Shown piece by piece: positions 17,522-26,720 of a DNA stretch of 64,000 nucleotides. Each line of letters starts with the position of its first letter. The first letter of the stretch is position 1. A program made the translations under genes and the position numbers. Under the pieces are notes generated by a model. It searched no databases and was not told the DNA's origin. It saw nothing but the letters and a program-made list of their open reading frames with translations. This DNA is from an uncultured Prevotella sp. (lineage in GTDB: Bacteria; Bacteroidota; Bacteroidia; Bacteroidales; Bacteroidaceae), in NCBI GenBank assembly GCA_946188165.1, contig CAMHTW010000011.1, positions 1 to 64,000 on the forward strand, read 5' to 3'.

Positions 17522-18364
17522 TTACTTCTCCTTTCTCATTTTATACTCAGTAACAGCGTCCATAAGTATAATGGCACATTCCTCCATATGAGCCGTCAGA
17601 CGTTCTATCTTAGCAAGAATGTAATTATAGAAGAACTGCAGCACGATGGCGACCACAATACCGAAGATGGTTGTAATCAGAGCCACCTTCATACCCTTGG
17701 CCACGATAGTCGGGCTGATGTCGCCAGCCATCTGAATCTGGTCGAAGGCCATCACCATACCTATCACGGTTCCGAGAAATCCCAACGATGGAGCCACCGC
17801 AATGAACAGGCGAATCCACGTGCAGCCCTTCTCCATCTTGGCAATCTGCACAGTGCCATAGTTAGTCAGTTGACGGTCTATCTGCTCCAACGGTTCGCGA
17901 ATGTGCAACAGTGCCTGATAGCATATCGATGCCACCGGGCCGCGCGTATCGCGACAAATATTCTTGGCACCTTCCACGTCGTCCTGTCCTAATTTGGCAT
18001 CGACAGCATCCATCAGTTTTCGGGTATTCACCTCAGACAGTGTCAGATACACTATACGCTCAATGCAGAAAGCCAGTCCCAGCACCAGAGCCAAGGCCAC
18101 GAGCGACATAAAACCTGCTGAACCTTCAATAAACTTCTGTTTCAACTGCTTGTGCAACCCGCCACCTTCAACCCCGTCGTCAGGGCTACCCAAGTCGGCA
18201 TCAATCAGCGCCATTGCCGAGTCGGCTGTCAGCGTATCACCTGCTGCTGTCAGAGTGGTATCAGGGGTAGCAGGCACTTTTGTGCTGTCTGCTTTCTGGG
18301 CATTTGCCAACAGCAAAAAGCTAAAGGCAAAGAGTCCGATAAAAGCCATTTTCAATCTATTCAT
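17522..18364 (-). CDS. exbB: MotA/TolQ/ExbB proton channel protein with N-terminal extension
   Basis: 280 residues. Three helices typical of ExbB (SLVALALVLGLAFCIERIVYL; WIRLFIAVAPSLGFLGTVIGMVMAFD; ITTIFGIVVAIVLQFFYNYIL) and the conserved GTVIGM motif. Before them are a cleavable-looking signal (GLFAFSFLLLANA) and a Thr/Asp-rich periplasmic stretch of about 60 residues, longer than in E. coli ExbB but seen in Bacteroidetes. TonB itself is not in the window. 21 nt after the protease gene, so they may share a transcript. Confidence 0.92.
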   Translation of the reverse strand: MNRLKMAFIGLFAFSFLLLANAQKADSTKVPATPDTTLTAAGDTLTADSAMALIDADLGSPDDGVEGGGLHKQLKQKFIEGSAGFMSLVALALVLGLAFCIERIVYLTLSEVNTRKLMDAVDAKLGQDDVEGAKNICRDTRGPVASICYQALLHIREPLEQIDRQLTNYGTVQIAKMEKGCTWIRLFIAVAPSLGFLGTVIGMVMAFDQIQMAGDISPTIVAKGMKVALITTIFGIVVAIVLQFFYNYILAKIERLTAHMEECAIILMDAVTEYKMRKEK

Positions 18365-18385
18365 CTTTATTTTTATTATTTGATT

Positions 18386-20863
18386 TTACTTTCCTGACTC
18401 ATATTTCTCACGAATCTTCTTGATGCGTAACAACAAGTTGTGGTAGTGACGGCCATTCAATCCGTCCGTATTTTGTGCTTTCAAATATTTTTCAACCTGG
18501 TCCAGATGCTGCTCGACATAGAGGATAGCGTCCCCACGCTGAGTGGCCACATTCGAAGAACTACGCTCCTGCTGGGCAGGATTCAGGACAAGCCCCAGAT
18601 GGTCAACATACGCACGCTGTTCCTGACGGCGGAAGTCGTTCAGGCGCTCGTCCTTGGCATTCAATGGTACCCAAACCTGGGCAAACACGTCGTTCAGGTA
18701 TTCATCGACAGGATAGGGTTTATCGGCACGAAGCGAATTATTATGCAAGTTTGTAAGTAGTCCTGATGACAACAACATCGCTATCAACGTCTGCTGACGG
18801 CTGCGAATCTCGTCGGCAGCATCCAGTCCTAACTTTGATACGATACTTGACGGATAAAGCCATAATGGAGAGTCTAACACATGACGTCCCAGCCACTGAA
18901 CAGCTTCCTGCTGCAACTCACGAGACAGATAGGCTTGCGCTGGTTGTCCAGGGGCATTGTTAGTGTACTTACCACCCAAATAGCGCTGGATGTGGTTGAC
19001 ATATTTCTGGAACTGGGCACGCGTAGCACGATGCATCGTGTTCAAGTCATCATACTGATAGTCAGATTGTGCTGTCCATTTCTCCAAATTTTGGACGACA
19101 CGCTTCAGGTTCTTGATACCATATTCGTTGGCACGCATTTGATTGTCGCCCAGGTCTTCCGTTTGTGAGCGTGGGTCCAGACTCTTACCTTCATCACCAC
19201 TCCACCACAGACGGCGATTGTTTTCCAGCATTTTGGTGGTCTCAGCACGCAAGGCTTTCTTCTCCTGATAGGCATCCTTGAACTCAGGACGGTACTGGTA
19301 CCCCCACTTAATGGCCCACTTGTCATAGTCGTTAATGCGCGGGAAGAGTCCCTTCTCGCCTATCTTGTCTTCAGGCTGTGCCACATAGTTGAAGCGGGCA
19401 TAGTCCATGATGCTGGCGGTATGGCCGTACTTCTCCACCCATGCCTTGTCGCGCAACTTCTCCACAGGCGTTGCCTGCGAGGCAATCATATTATGGCGTA
19501 AACCAAGCGAGTGGCCTACCTCATGTGATGACACAAAGCGAATCAGCTGTCCCATCAGTTCATCAGGGAAGTCCATCGACTGACCACGTTTGTCCAATGG
19601 TCCACACTGTGTCATATACCACTTCTTCAGCAGATTGATGACACTATGATACCAACAAATGTGGGCTTCAATGATTTCGCCTGAACGGGGGTCAACGATA
19701 CGAGGGCCATAGGCGTTCTCCGTCTCGGAAGGCAGATAGCGCAATACCGAGTAACGGGCATCGTCCATCGACATCGTGCTATCGTTAGGCCAGTCCTTAG
19801 CCACAATAGCATTCTTGAATCCTGCAACCTCAAAGGCAGCATTCCAGTCCTCGATACCCATCTTCAGATACTTCACCCATTTCTTGGGCGTGGCGGGGTC
19901 AATATAGAACACTATCTGCTTCTTGGGTTCTACCAGTTTACCAGCCTTGTAAGCCTTCAGGTTCTTGGGTTCCAGACGATAACGCGAGATATATGCATCA
20001 TGTTCAGGGATATCGTCGTCAGTAAACTGGGTAATCTTGCTATTAAAGAAGCCCACACGCTCATCAGCCAGACGTGCCGTCATCGGTTCACGTGGCAACA
20101 GCACCAACGATGTGGTGAGACCAACTGTAGCAGAGCCAGCCCTTGACGTTGGGGCCTTGCCCGACGTCATGGCGTAAGTGCGCAGTGTCAGTATTTCAAG
20201 ATTGATGGGATAAGTCTTAATCGTGTCAACGAACGAGCGGTCTGCCTGAATGCTACCTACTCCGACTATCGTACGGTCGCTGGAGCTGAAACTTGTAATC
20301 TTGTTGTCGCTGGCCAGCCATTTCGTGATATTAATGAGCTGGTCCTTCGTTTGGGGGTTACGTCCGATGACATCGAACTTATAGACGATGGGATCGGCCA
20401 CAGAAAGTTCAAGGCTCTCTGCTATTTTATCCTTCTGATTGGCAAAAGCTGAACGCACATACTCACGCATCAGAATGGTTTTCGTTCCATGCTGCTCCAG
20501 ATAGATAGCCGAATGGTTGACCTCCTCACCACTAAGCATCTTGAAGCCCTGAGGCACACTGGCAAAGCGTGTCACGGCCAGCATCAGTCGGTTCAATAGC
20601 GAGTCAGGCACTTCCAGATACCAGTCATCCTTGATATGGCGCACGGTAAAGAGACCTTCACGCATGGAGCCGCCCTCCTTTATCACCTTGTGGTAGGGGT
20701 CTTTATGGTCAGTCACTGTGGTGTCTTCACAGCACTCCATCTTAGCCTTTTTCTTGGCAGGAACAGAGTCGTTAACATCAGCAAAAGCCGTCTGCTGCCC
20801 CACGACGAGCAGCACGACGGCTATCAGTCTCTTAATCGTTTTCGTATAATTCTTTGCATTCAT
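18386..20863 (-). CDS. Zinc-dependent metalloprotease (metzincin, DUF5117/DUF4953 type)
   Basis: 825 residues with a signal peptide (IAVVLLVVGQQTAFA), so exported. The zinc site HEVGHSLGLRHN is at about residues 447-458 (HExxHxxGxxH; three His ligands, Glu catalytic), followed by the Met-turn SIMDYARFNY. The N-terminal half matches the large secreted Bacteroidetes zinc proteases, with DDWYLEVPDSLLNRLML; the C-terminal part is helical. Substrate unknown. The start codon coincides with the predicted transcription start, so the message is probably leaderless. Confidence 0.88.
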   Translation of the reverse strand: MNAKNYTKTIKRLIAVVLLVVGQQTAFADVNDSVPAKKKAKMECCEDTTVTDHKDPYHKVIKEGGSMREGLFTVRHIKDDWYLEVPDSLLNRLMLAVTRFASVPQGFKMLSGEEVNHSAIYLEQHGTKTILMREYVRSAFANQKDKIAESLELSVADPIVYKFDVIGRNPQTKDQLINITKWLASDNKITSFSSSDRTIVGVGSIQADRSFVDTIKTYPINLEILTLRTYAMTSGKAPTSRAGSATVGLTTSLVLLPREPMTARLADERVGFFNSKITQFTDDDIPEHDAYISRYRLEPKNLKAYKAGKLVEPKKQIVFYIDPATPKKWVKYLKMGIEDWNAAFEVAGFKNAIVAKDWPNDSTMSMDDARYSVLRYLPSETENAYGPRIVDPRSGEIIEAHICWYHSVINLLKKWYMTQCGPLDKRGQSMDFPDELMGQLIRFVSSHEVGHSLGLRHNMIASQATPVEKLRDKAWVEKYGHTASIMDYARFNYVAQPEDKIGEKGLFPRINDYDKWAIKWGYQYRPEFKDAYQEKKALRAETTKMLENNRRLWWSGDEGKSLDPRSQTEDLGDNQMRANEYGIKNLKRVVQNLEKWTAQSDYQYDDLNTMHRATRAQFQKYVNHIQRYLGGKYTNNAPGQPAQAYLSRELQQEAVQWLGRHVLDSPLWLYPSSIVSKLGLDAADEIRSRQQTLIAMLLSSGLLTNLHNNSLRADKPYPVDEYLNDVFAQVWVPLNAKDERLNDFRRQEQRAYVDHLGLVLNPAQQERSSSNVATQRGDAILYVEQHLDQVEKYLKAQNTDGLNGRHYHNLLLRIKKIREKYESGK

Positions 20864-20868
20864 AGGTG

Positions 20869-20876
20869 CAAAGGTA
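20869..20876 (-). promoter_or_regulatory. -7 box of the metalloprotease gene (leaderless)
   Basis: Minus-strand TACCTTTG at 20876-20869, 5 nt before ATG 20863. No clear TTTG was found at the expected distance, where a 7-nt array lies. Confidence 0.6.
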
Positions 20877-20884
20877 CGAAAAAG

Positions 20885-20912
20885 TTTAGAGTTTAGAGTT
20901 TAGAGTTTAGAG
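20885..20912. repeat. Perfect 7-nt tandem array upstream of the protease
   Basis: Four copies of GTTTAGA, covering the place where the -33 box of the protease promoter would be. Confidence 0.85.
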
Positions 20913-20941
20913 AAAAGTTCAAAAATAAACTATATTTATGT

Positions 20942-21742
20942 TTATTTCACAACACGCTTTGTTCCGTTGACGATATAAATGCCCTTACGGAGTCCTTCAG
21001 CCTTGTTGACCACACGTCCGTCGAGAGTGTATGATGACTGATGTTGGAAGCCGGGAGTCTGAGAGCTGGCCTCTTTGATGCCTGAAGCCTCACCTTTCAC
21101 CAATCGCATGTCGATCTTCATGAAGTGAGCAGTAAAATACGGATAGTTGAACAGTATATTCGACTCGTCACCCTCCCAGATAGTATAATCGTACTGATTC
21201 TTCTTGGGCGAAGCAGGTGTCCACACCTTCAACTTATGCGAAAAAGAAGCGCCATTCACCACGTACCCATACTCCTCTTCATATTCTTCACCAACCATGA
21301 AGTTAGGACTATGGAAGTTGTAGAACACCATTTTGCCAAACTTATAGCCATCAGGTGCCTTGAAACGCATCGTCGTACCAGGATTCGTAAACAGTATGTT
21401 TATTTTGTCGTCCGTATAACCTGCAGACTGGCTGTCACCATCCGTGTCAACGCGTGCATAGACTGCAGGTTTCTGGTATTCGTTCAAATCTACGGCATAG
21501 ACCGTCACCGTCACCAACTTGTCTGAACCCTCAGCAATAGGCCAGGTAAAGTCTTTGTTTTCGAAAATGGCACCTGTCTCATCAGTATAGTCAGGTCCCC
21601 ACCCCTTCATTGTGGTAGTCAGAGGATATCCCCAGGGGTTCTCATTGAAATCAAACATCACGTAAGTAGTGTCGTTTTGCTCTTGTGCAAAGGCCGTCAG
21701 GCTGATGAGCACCAACAGCAGTGTTGAATAGATTTTTTTCAT
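20942..21742 (-). CDS. Secreted protein of unknown function with T9SS-like C-terminal tail
   Basis: 266 residues. Clear Sec signal (MKKIYSTLLLVLISLTAFAQ). The mature part (FDFNENPWGYPLTTTMKGWG, FKAPDGYKFGKMVFYNFHSPNF) resembles secreted beta-sandwich proteins of Prevotella but I cannot assign a family. The C terminus, SYTLDGRVVNKAEGLRKGIYIVNGTKRVVK in outline (YTLDGR, LRKGIYIV, final Lys-rich VVK), matches the type A sorting signal of the type IX system, predicting surface export. Third gene after susC and susD, spaced 58 nt from susD. Confidence 0.75.
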   Translation of the reverse strand: MKKIYSTLLLVLISLTAFAQEQNDTTYVMFDFNENPWGYPLTTTMKGWGPDYTDETGAIFENKDFTWPIAEGSDKLVTVTVYAVDLNEYQKPAVYARVDTDGDSQSAGYTDDKINILFTNPGTTMRFKAPDGYKFGKMVFYNFHSPNFMVGEEYEEEYGYVVNGASFSHKLKVWTPASPKKNQYDYTIWEGDESNILFNYPYFTAHFMKIDMRLVKGEASGIKEASSQTPGFQHQSSYTLDGRVVNKAEGLRKGIYIVNGTKRVVK

Positions 21743-21762
21743 ATTATTATTGACTAAATATT

Positions 21763-21802
21763 TCTCATTATCTCATTTTCTCATTATCTCAATCCCTCAA
21801 TC
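21763..21802. repeat. 8-nt array at the susD stop codon
   Basis: TCTCATTA, TCTCATTT, TCTCATTA, TCTCAATC, CCTCAATC; it reaches the susD stop codon at 21803-21801. Confidence 0.7.
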
Positions 21803-23276
21803 ATTTTTCATCCGTATTCAGCGTCAGGTTCGGATTCTTGTCACGTGCCGTACGTGGAAACGGAATGATGTATAAACGCGAATCAGGATGCAGTATGTAA
21901 GTCTGCTGGGGGTGCTCAGCGGATACATTCACCACAGGGAACACACGCGTGGTGGTCTTCGCATATTCTGGTTCCGTATTAAAGCGCTTGAGGTCGAAGA
22001 ATCGGTGGAAGCCGAATAACAGTTCTTTGCGGCGCTCCAGAATAATCTGATCCATCATCTCTTTCTGACTGGCTGGTGTAGCAATGGTGCCGTCGCCCCC
22101 CTTGATGCGATGGGCACGCAAAGTCTCCACATACTTCTTAGCCTCCGTCAGATTACCCAAACGGGCATAAGCCTCAGCCAGTATCAGATAGACTTCTGCC
22201 GTACGCAGGCCTACCGTCATATAGGTAAAGCGTGTACAGTCAGTGGCAGGAGTCCAGATGGCAGCCCCTGAACCGACGTCGAAATAGCTGGTAATGCTGG
22301 AGCCCGACTGACGCAGGAACTTGCTGTAACGCAGGTCATTCTCGGTATCGAAGAGTCCCACCAGCTCTGGGCTAATCTGTCCGTGGGCATAAAGTGCAAC
22401 GCTCTCTGTCGTCCAACCGCTGCCCATCCACATATAGCTCAATACCTCGGGGTTGTTTTCGTTGGCATACTTTCGGAAACTATAGAAGCCACTCGCTGGA
22501 ATTTCGTTGTAGTCCACCAATGCACTGTTGATTGCCAGTGACTGCAGGGCAGCATCGCGCGCCTTCTCCCAGTCGCGATGGAACAGGTAAACCAGCGACA
22601 GTAGGCCATAGCCATAAGCCCTGCAGGGATGATAGATGTTGACGGGATGCTCCTGCAACAAGGGTACGGCAGCCTCCAGTTCATTGATAATAAACGTATA
22701 GACGTCAGCTACCGACGACTTGGAAGGCGTTGCCTCCAAATCGTATGCGTTCATGATGCATACGCCACCATCCTGAGCGGCGGTAGCTGTTGTATATGAC
22801 TTCGCATAGAGGTTAACAGCAACAAAGTGGTCCCAGGCACGCAGCACCCGAGCCTCAGCCTTGCCCAATGTTTTCAAGGTTTCGTCACCTGTAGCCTTTT
22901 CAATATTGTCAATCACCAGATTCTCGCGCATGATGTACGCGTATATATTGGTATAGAGGTTGTTGTCCGCCAGAATGGTACGCTCAGCCTGTTCGTTGAA
23001 GGTAAAGTTGATGCCATCGAACGAGCGGTTCTCATTACCGATAACATTCGATTCCTTGGCCCATGCATCGTCACTCAGCATATAGAACGATGACACATTA
23101 TAGCAGCGCATGGGGTTGATAATCAGTTCGTAGTATTGCGATACAGAATCCACCGTAATGGCACCCTTTGGCGTGATGTCGATATAGTCGTCACAAGAAG
23201 TGAAAAGTGAAAAGTGAAAAGTGAAAAGTACAGCGTATAACAGCAGACTTGTTCTTTTTATTATCCAGCTAATCAT
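21801..23276 (-). CDS. SusD/RagB-like outer-membrane lipoprotein
   Basis: 491 residues. Substrate-binding lid of a SusCD importer. Lipoprotein signal SLLLYAVLFTFHFSLFTSC with Cys near 28, then YIDITPKGAI, an early SusD hallmark, TPR-like helices (GKAEARVLRAWDHFVAVNLYA) and the late RAHRIKGGDG...ILERRKELLFGFHRFFDLKRFN segment typical of the family. The signal core is encoded by 7-nt repeats. Substrate not predictable; no glycoside hydrolase is near. Confidence 0.93.
   Translation of the reverse strand: MISWIIKRTSLLLYAVLFTFHFSLFTSCDDYIDITPKGAITVDSVSQYYELIINPMRCYNVSSFYMLSDDAWAKESNVIGNENRSFDGINFTFNEQAERTILADNNLYTNIYAYIMRENLVIDNIEKATGDETLKTLGKAEARVLRAWDHFVAVNLYAKSYTTATAAQDGGVCIMNAYDLEATPSKSSVADVYTFIINELEAAVPLLQEHPVNIYHPCRAYGYGLLSLVYLFHRDWEKARDAALQSLAINSALVDYNEIPASGFYSFRKYANENNPEVLSYMWMGSGWTTESVALYAHGQISPELVGLFDTENDLRYSKFLRQSGSSITSYFDVGSGAAIWTPATDCTRFTYMTVGLRTAEVYLILAEAYARLGNLTEAKKYVETLRAHRIKGGDGTIATPASQKEMMDQIILERRKELLFGFHRFFDLKRFNTEPEYAKTTTRVFPVVNVSAEHPQQTYILHPDSRLYIIPFPRTARDKNPNLTLNTDEK
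23198..23225. repeat. 7-nt array encoding the susD signal peptide
   Basis: Four copies of AAGTGAA (TTCACTT on the coding strand) read as FTFHFSLFT, ending two codons before the lipobox Cys. Confidence 0.85.
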
Positions 23277-23281
23277 AATCC

Positions 23282-23302
23282 CTAATTTCTAATTACTAAG
23301 TT
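23282..23302. repeat. Short 7-nt array between susC and susD
   Basis: CTAATTT, CTAATTA, CTAAGTT, including the susC stop region. Confidence 0.5.
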
Positions 23303-26300
23303 AAAAAGATGTTGATAGACCCAATGAATAAGTTGTAGGCTGCGGCAGCGTACGTGTGGCCGAATTGGCTGAATACGATTCCGGGTCAATATCATGTCCC
23401 GCAGCACACCATGTAAACAGATTGCTCACCTGTAGGGTAAAGCGCGTAGCCCCCAGATGCAGTTTCTTGCTGATGTGCTGAGGCAGGTTGTAAGCCACAT
23501 TAATATTGCGTAGTTTGATATAGTCGGCACGCTTCACGTGTACGTCACTGTAGCGCCACCAGTACGACATCGTGCTGGCGTAGGTCTGCAGGTCGTTAGG
23601 AATGTCGGCAAAGGCACGCACGCGTCCCTCACCGTTTCCTGCTGTCCAGCGTTCATTCATCACGTCGCTGGTCATGCTATAAGAACTCATATCGAGGGCA
23701 TCAAGACGCAGTTTGTTGCCACCGGCAAAGACGAACATCGTGTTCAGTTCCAAATCCTTCCAACGCAGGTTCAGCGACAGCGAACCATTATATTTCGGTG
23801 TCAGTGTTCCACAGTTCACCAGTGCATCGACACCATACATCGTTTTCGTATTGACGGTTGGATTACCCTGTGCGTCGAAGGTAATCATATCGTTACCCTC
23901 AGCGTCCTTGATGACAGGGTAGCCGTTCTCTACACGATCCAAATGGTAAGCCCACAGCGTATTGTAGCTGGTACCCTCGATGAAGAAGTTGGTGGGCGAC
24001 GTAATGAAGTTCGATGCGATGTCCGTCGGCGAGTGTTCCACTCTGAGCAGTTTGTTCTTGTTGTAGGCCAGAACAAGGTTAGCCGAGAAATTCCAGTCAC
24101 CCTTGCGGATAATGTTACCCGTCAGCGACAGTTCGACACCGCTGTTTCGCATCTTACCATTATTGATGACGCGCTGCGTGGCACCCACAGTCGGATCAAG
24201 ATACTTGCGTACCAACAGGTCGTCACCTATTCTGTTATAGTATTCCAGTGAACCGCTCAGAATGTTATTCAGCAGGCGGAAGTCTATACCGATATTAAAC
24301 GTCGATGTCTTCTCCCAACGCAATTTCGGATTGGGCAGGTTGTCGTCCGTGTAGTTCAGATACTGCGTATTGGTGGGGTCGTAGCTCAGCGTCTTGTAGC
24401 GGGCCACGAAATAGGTAGTTGAACTTTGATCGACATTACCGTTCACACCGTACGTCATACGCAGTTTCAGGTAGTTCAGCCACGAGATGCCCTTCATGAA
24501 GTCCTCTTCCGTCGCATTCCAGCCTAAGCCCACCGACCACAGCGGATGGTGCTGATCCTTGGTGTCAAGACCGAAGAGGTCGGCCTCGTCCCAACGTATG
24601 CTGGCCGTCACGTTATAGCGGTAACGATAGTTATAGCCTACATTGGCATAAAATGAGGCATAGCGATGGAACGTCTCGCTCTGGTTGGGATTCAGTCCGC
24701 CATAGGTCAGCTTGCTGTCGTAGACCAGACTCTGCCAGCCCGTCGTGTTCAACGACGCCCAGTCCATGCGCACGGCTGTCAGCGACGTTTCGTTATAGCC
24801 GTATAGCAGTTGGTTGATAAGGCGCGGAGTCCTGTTCTCACGGAACTCCAGACCGACAATGGCATCAATATTATGCCTGTTATTGTCAAAACTCTTATCG
24901 AAGTTCAGCTGGTTGCGGAACGTATAGCGATACGCGTTGTTGGTTTGCTGTGTATAGCGCCCGCCACCAGTCAGCAGGCAGTTGCCGTTCTCATCGATGA
25001 ACGCATTATGCGTCACACGCATCTGGTAGGTATTGGGACTATCATATTGTTCACTGCGGCTCTGCGACCACTCATACTGGAACATGACGTTATACTTGAA
25101 CCACTTCAGGAACTTTGCTTCCAAATTAACAAATGGGCGGATGCGCACACGACGCGTGTCTGTCAAGCTCTCGTCCAACGATTCCAACACGTTGAAGCGG
25201 TAGGACATCAGACCTGGCGTCCCTTCCACCGCACGGATGCGCGAGAGGTTCAGGGCACTGCCTACATAGCCGCCGATGTTGACATTGGGCGAATACACCA
25301 GATTGCCGTCGGCATCCTTGATACTGGCATAGCGTTCCTGCATGGTGTAGCTGGTGTACGAGCCATCGGGGGGCGTACTCTTGCTTAGACGGGCATCCAC
25401 GCCGAGTTTCACATTCAACCACTTCGTCAGTTTGAACGTACTCTTATAGTATAAGGAGAAAGCATTCGAACGGTCGTTCATGATGCGGTTCTTGTCATGC
25501 TGGTAGTTGAACGAGGCAAAATGGTTGTTGCCGCCCGACTTCTGCGACAGCGATATATTGTAACGCTGGGTAAGCGAGGTACGCCACACGTTGTCGCGAT
25601 ACTGCTCGTAGAAGTCGTTCTGGCGCCACTGGTTCAGCGTCTTGTTCACCTCGTCAGCCGTAATGCGTCCTTCGTCACGGTCACGATACAACTGATAGAG
25701 GGGTGAATAGTAGTTATTCTTCAGTTCGTTGAACATCAGCGCCACACTACCCTTGTTGGCCACACGGTTGTCATACACCTCCGTCTCGTAGTCAATGATA
25801 TCGCTCGTCGAGGCATAGTGCATCTTGTCGAAGTTCGGCTTGGTCGAGATATACCAGTCTGCATTCACGTTGACCGTTGTCTTATCCGTCTTACCCTGCT
25901 TCGTCGTTACCACGATCACACCGTTGGCAGCCAGCGCACCATAGATGGAGGCTGCTGCCGCATCTTTCAGCACCGTTATCGACTCTACGTCATAGGGATT
26001 GATATCGCTGAGCGACAGGTCGGTCGCCATATCGTCAACCACAACGAGGGGTGTAGTACCCACTTGGCTCGAGAAGGTACCCACACCACGCAACATAGGC
26101 GAACTCTCGCCGGTATTGGGATTGATGTTCATCACCACACCTGCCACCTGACCTTCCAGAGCCGAGAGCACGTCCTTGTGCATCACGCGGTTCAGCTTTG
26201 TCGAATCCACGAAACCGAAGGCTGCCGTTGAGCGTTCGCGGCTCAGTTTCTGATAACCCGTCGATACCACCACGGCCTCGGCCAACTGCGTTGACATCTC

Positions 26301-26588
26301 GTTCATCACGACCTTCAGCGTCTTCTGACCCTTGACGGCGGTCTGATAGGGTTCCATACCTACATAGCGAAACAGCAACACAGCATCCTCATTGTCTATC
26401 TGAATCTTAAACTGACCGTTTATGTCCGTCACCGTCCGATGGAGACCATTCTTCACATACACGCTGACACCTATCAGCGTTTCGCCCTTCGTATCCGTCA
26501 CCGTACCCGTCACTTGACGTTGTGCACCGACTGGCAACACAAATATACATAGCATCAAAAATGATGTTAGTAGTAACCTCATATACAT
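23301..26588 (-). CDS. SusC/RagA family TonB-linked outer-membrane transporter
   Basis: 1095 residues. Signal peptide (LTSFLMLCIFVLPVGA), carboxypeptidase-regulatory-like domain (RQVTGTVTDTKGETLIGVSVYVK), TonB-box region, plug with the SusC signature (ADWY after the VIVVTTKQGKT end of the plug; SIYGALAANGVIVVTT), then a 22-strand barrel ending TYSLGLSTSF with a terminal Phe. Works with the SusD lid to import an oligomer across the outer membrane, driven by TonB-ExbBD. Divergent from the LRR lipoprotein gene. Confidence 0.95.
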   Translation of the reverse strand: MYMRLLLTSFLMLCIFVLPVGAQRQVTGTVTDTKGETLIGVSVYVKNGLHRTVTDINGQFKIQIDNEDAVLLFRYVGMEPYQTAVKGQKTLKVVMNEMSTQLAEAVVVSTGYQKLSRERSTAAFGFVDSTKLNRVMHKDVLSALEGQVAGVVMNINPNTGESSPMLRGVGTFSSQVGTTPLVVVDDMATDLSLSDINPYDVESITVLKDAAAASIYGALAANGVIVVTTKQGKTDKTTVNVNADWYISTKPNFDKMHYASTSDIIDYETEVYDNRVANKGSVALMFNELKNNYYSPLYQLYRDRDEGRITADEVNKTLNQWRQNDFYEQYRDNVWRTSLTQRYNISLSQKSGGNNHFASFNYQHDKNRIMNDRSNAFSLYYKSTFKLTKWLNVKLGVDARLSKSTPPDGSYTSYTMQERYASIKDADGNLVYSPNVNIGGYVGSALNLSRIRAVEGTPGLMSYRFNVLESLDESLTDTRRVRIRPFVNLEAKFLKWFKYNVMFQYEWSQSRSEQYDSPNTYQMRVTHNAFIDENGNCLLTGGGRYTQQTNNAYRYTFRNQLNFDKSFDNNRHNIDAIVGLEFRENRTPRLINQLLYGYNETSLTAVRMDWASLNTTGWQSLVYDSKLTYGGLNPNQSETFHRYASFYANVGYNYRYRYNVTASIRWDEADLFGLDTKDQHHPLWSVGLGWNATEEDFMKGISWLNYLKLRMTYGVNGNVDQSSTTYFVARYKTLSYDPTNTQYLNYTDDNLPNPKLRWEKTSTFNIGIDFRLLNNILSGSLEYYNRIGDDLLVRKYLDPTVGATQRVINNGKMRNSGVELSLTGNIIRKGDWNFSANLVLAYNKNKLLRVEHSPTDIASNFITSPTNFFIEGTSYNTLWAYHLDRVENGYPVIKDAEGNDMITFDAQGNPTVNTKTMYGVDALVNCGTLTPKYNGSLSLNLRWKDLELNTMFVFAGGNKLRLDALDMSSYSMTSDVMNERWTAGNGEGRVRAFADIPNDLQTYASTMSYWWRYSDVHVKRADYIKLRNINVAYNLPQHISKKLHLGATRFTLQVSNLFTWCAAGHDIDPESYSANSATRTLPQPTTYSLGLSTSF

Positions 26589-26620
26589 AAATATTATTAG
26601 TGTCTATACATTTTCGGCTG

Positions 26621-26679
26621 CAAAATTACAAAAAAAAACAAAAACGTATAAGGTTTTTCCCTTTTTTTTTGTACTTTTG
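26621..26679. promoter_or_regulatory. Divergent -7 boxes for susC and the LRR lipoprotein
   Basis: Leftward TAATTTTG at 26628-26621 (susC) and rightward TACTTTTG at 26672-26679. Flanking A and T tracts make an imperfect inverted repeat, GCAAAATTAC with A-tract against T-tract with GTACTTTTGC. Confidence 0.65.
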
Positions 26680-26720
26680 CCGCCGCAAACAATCTAAAAC
26701 GATTTTAAAACATTTAGACA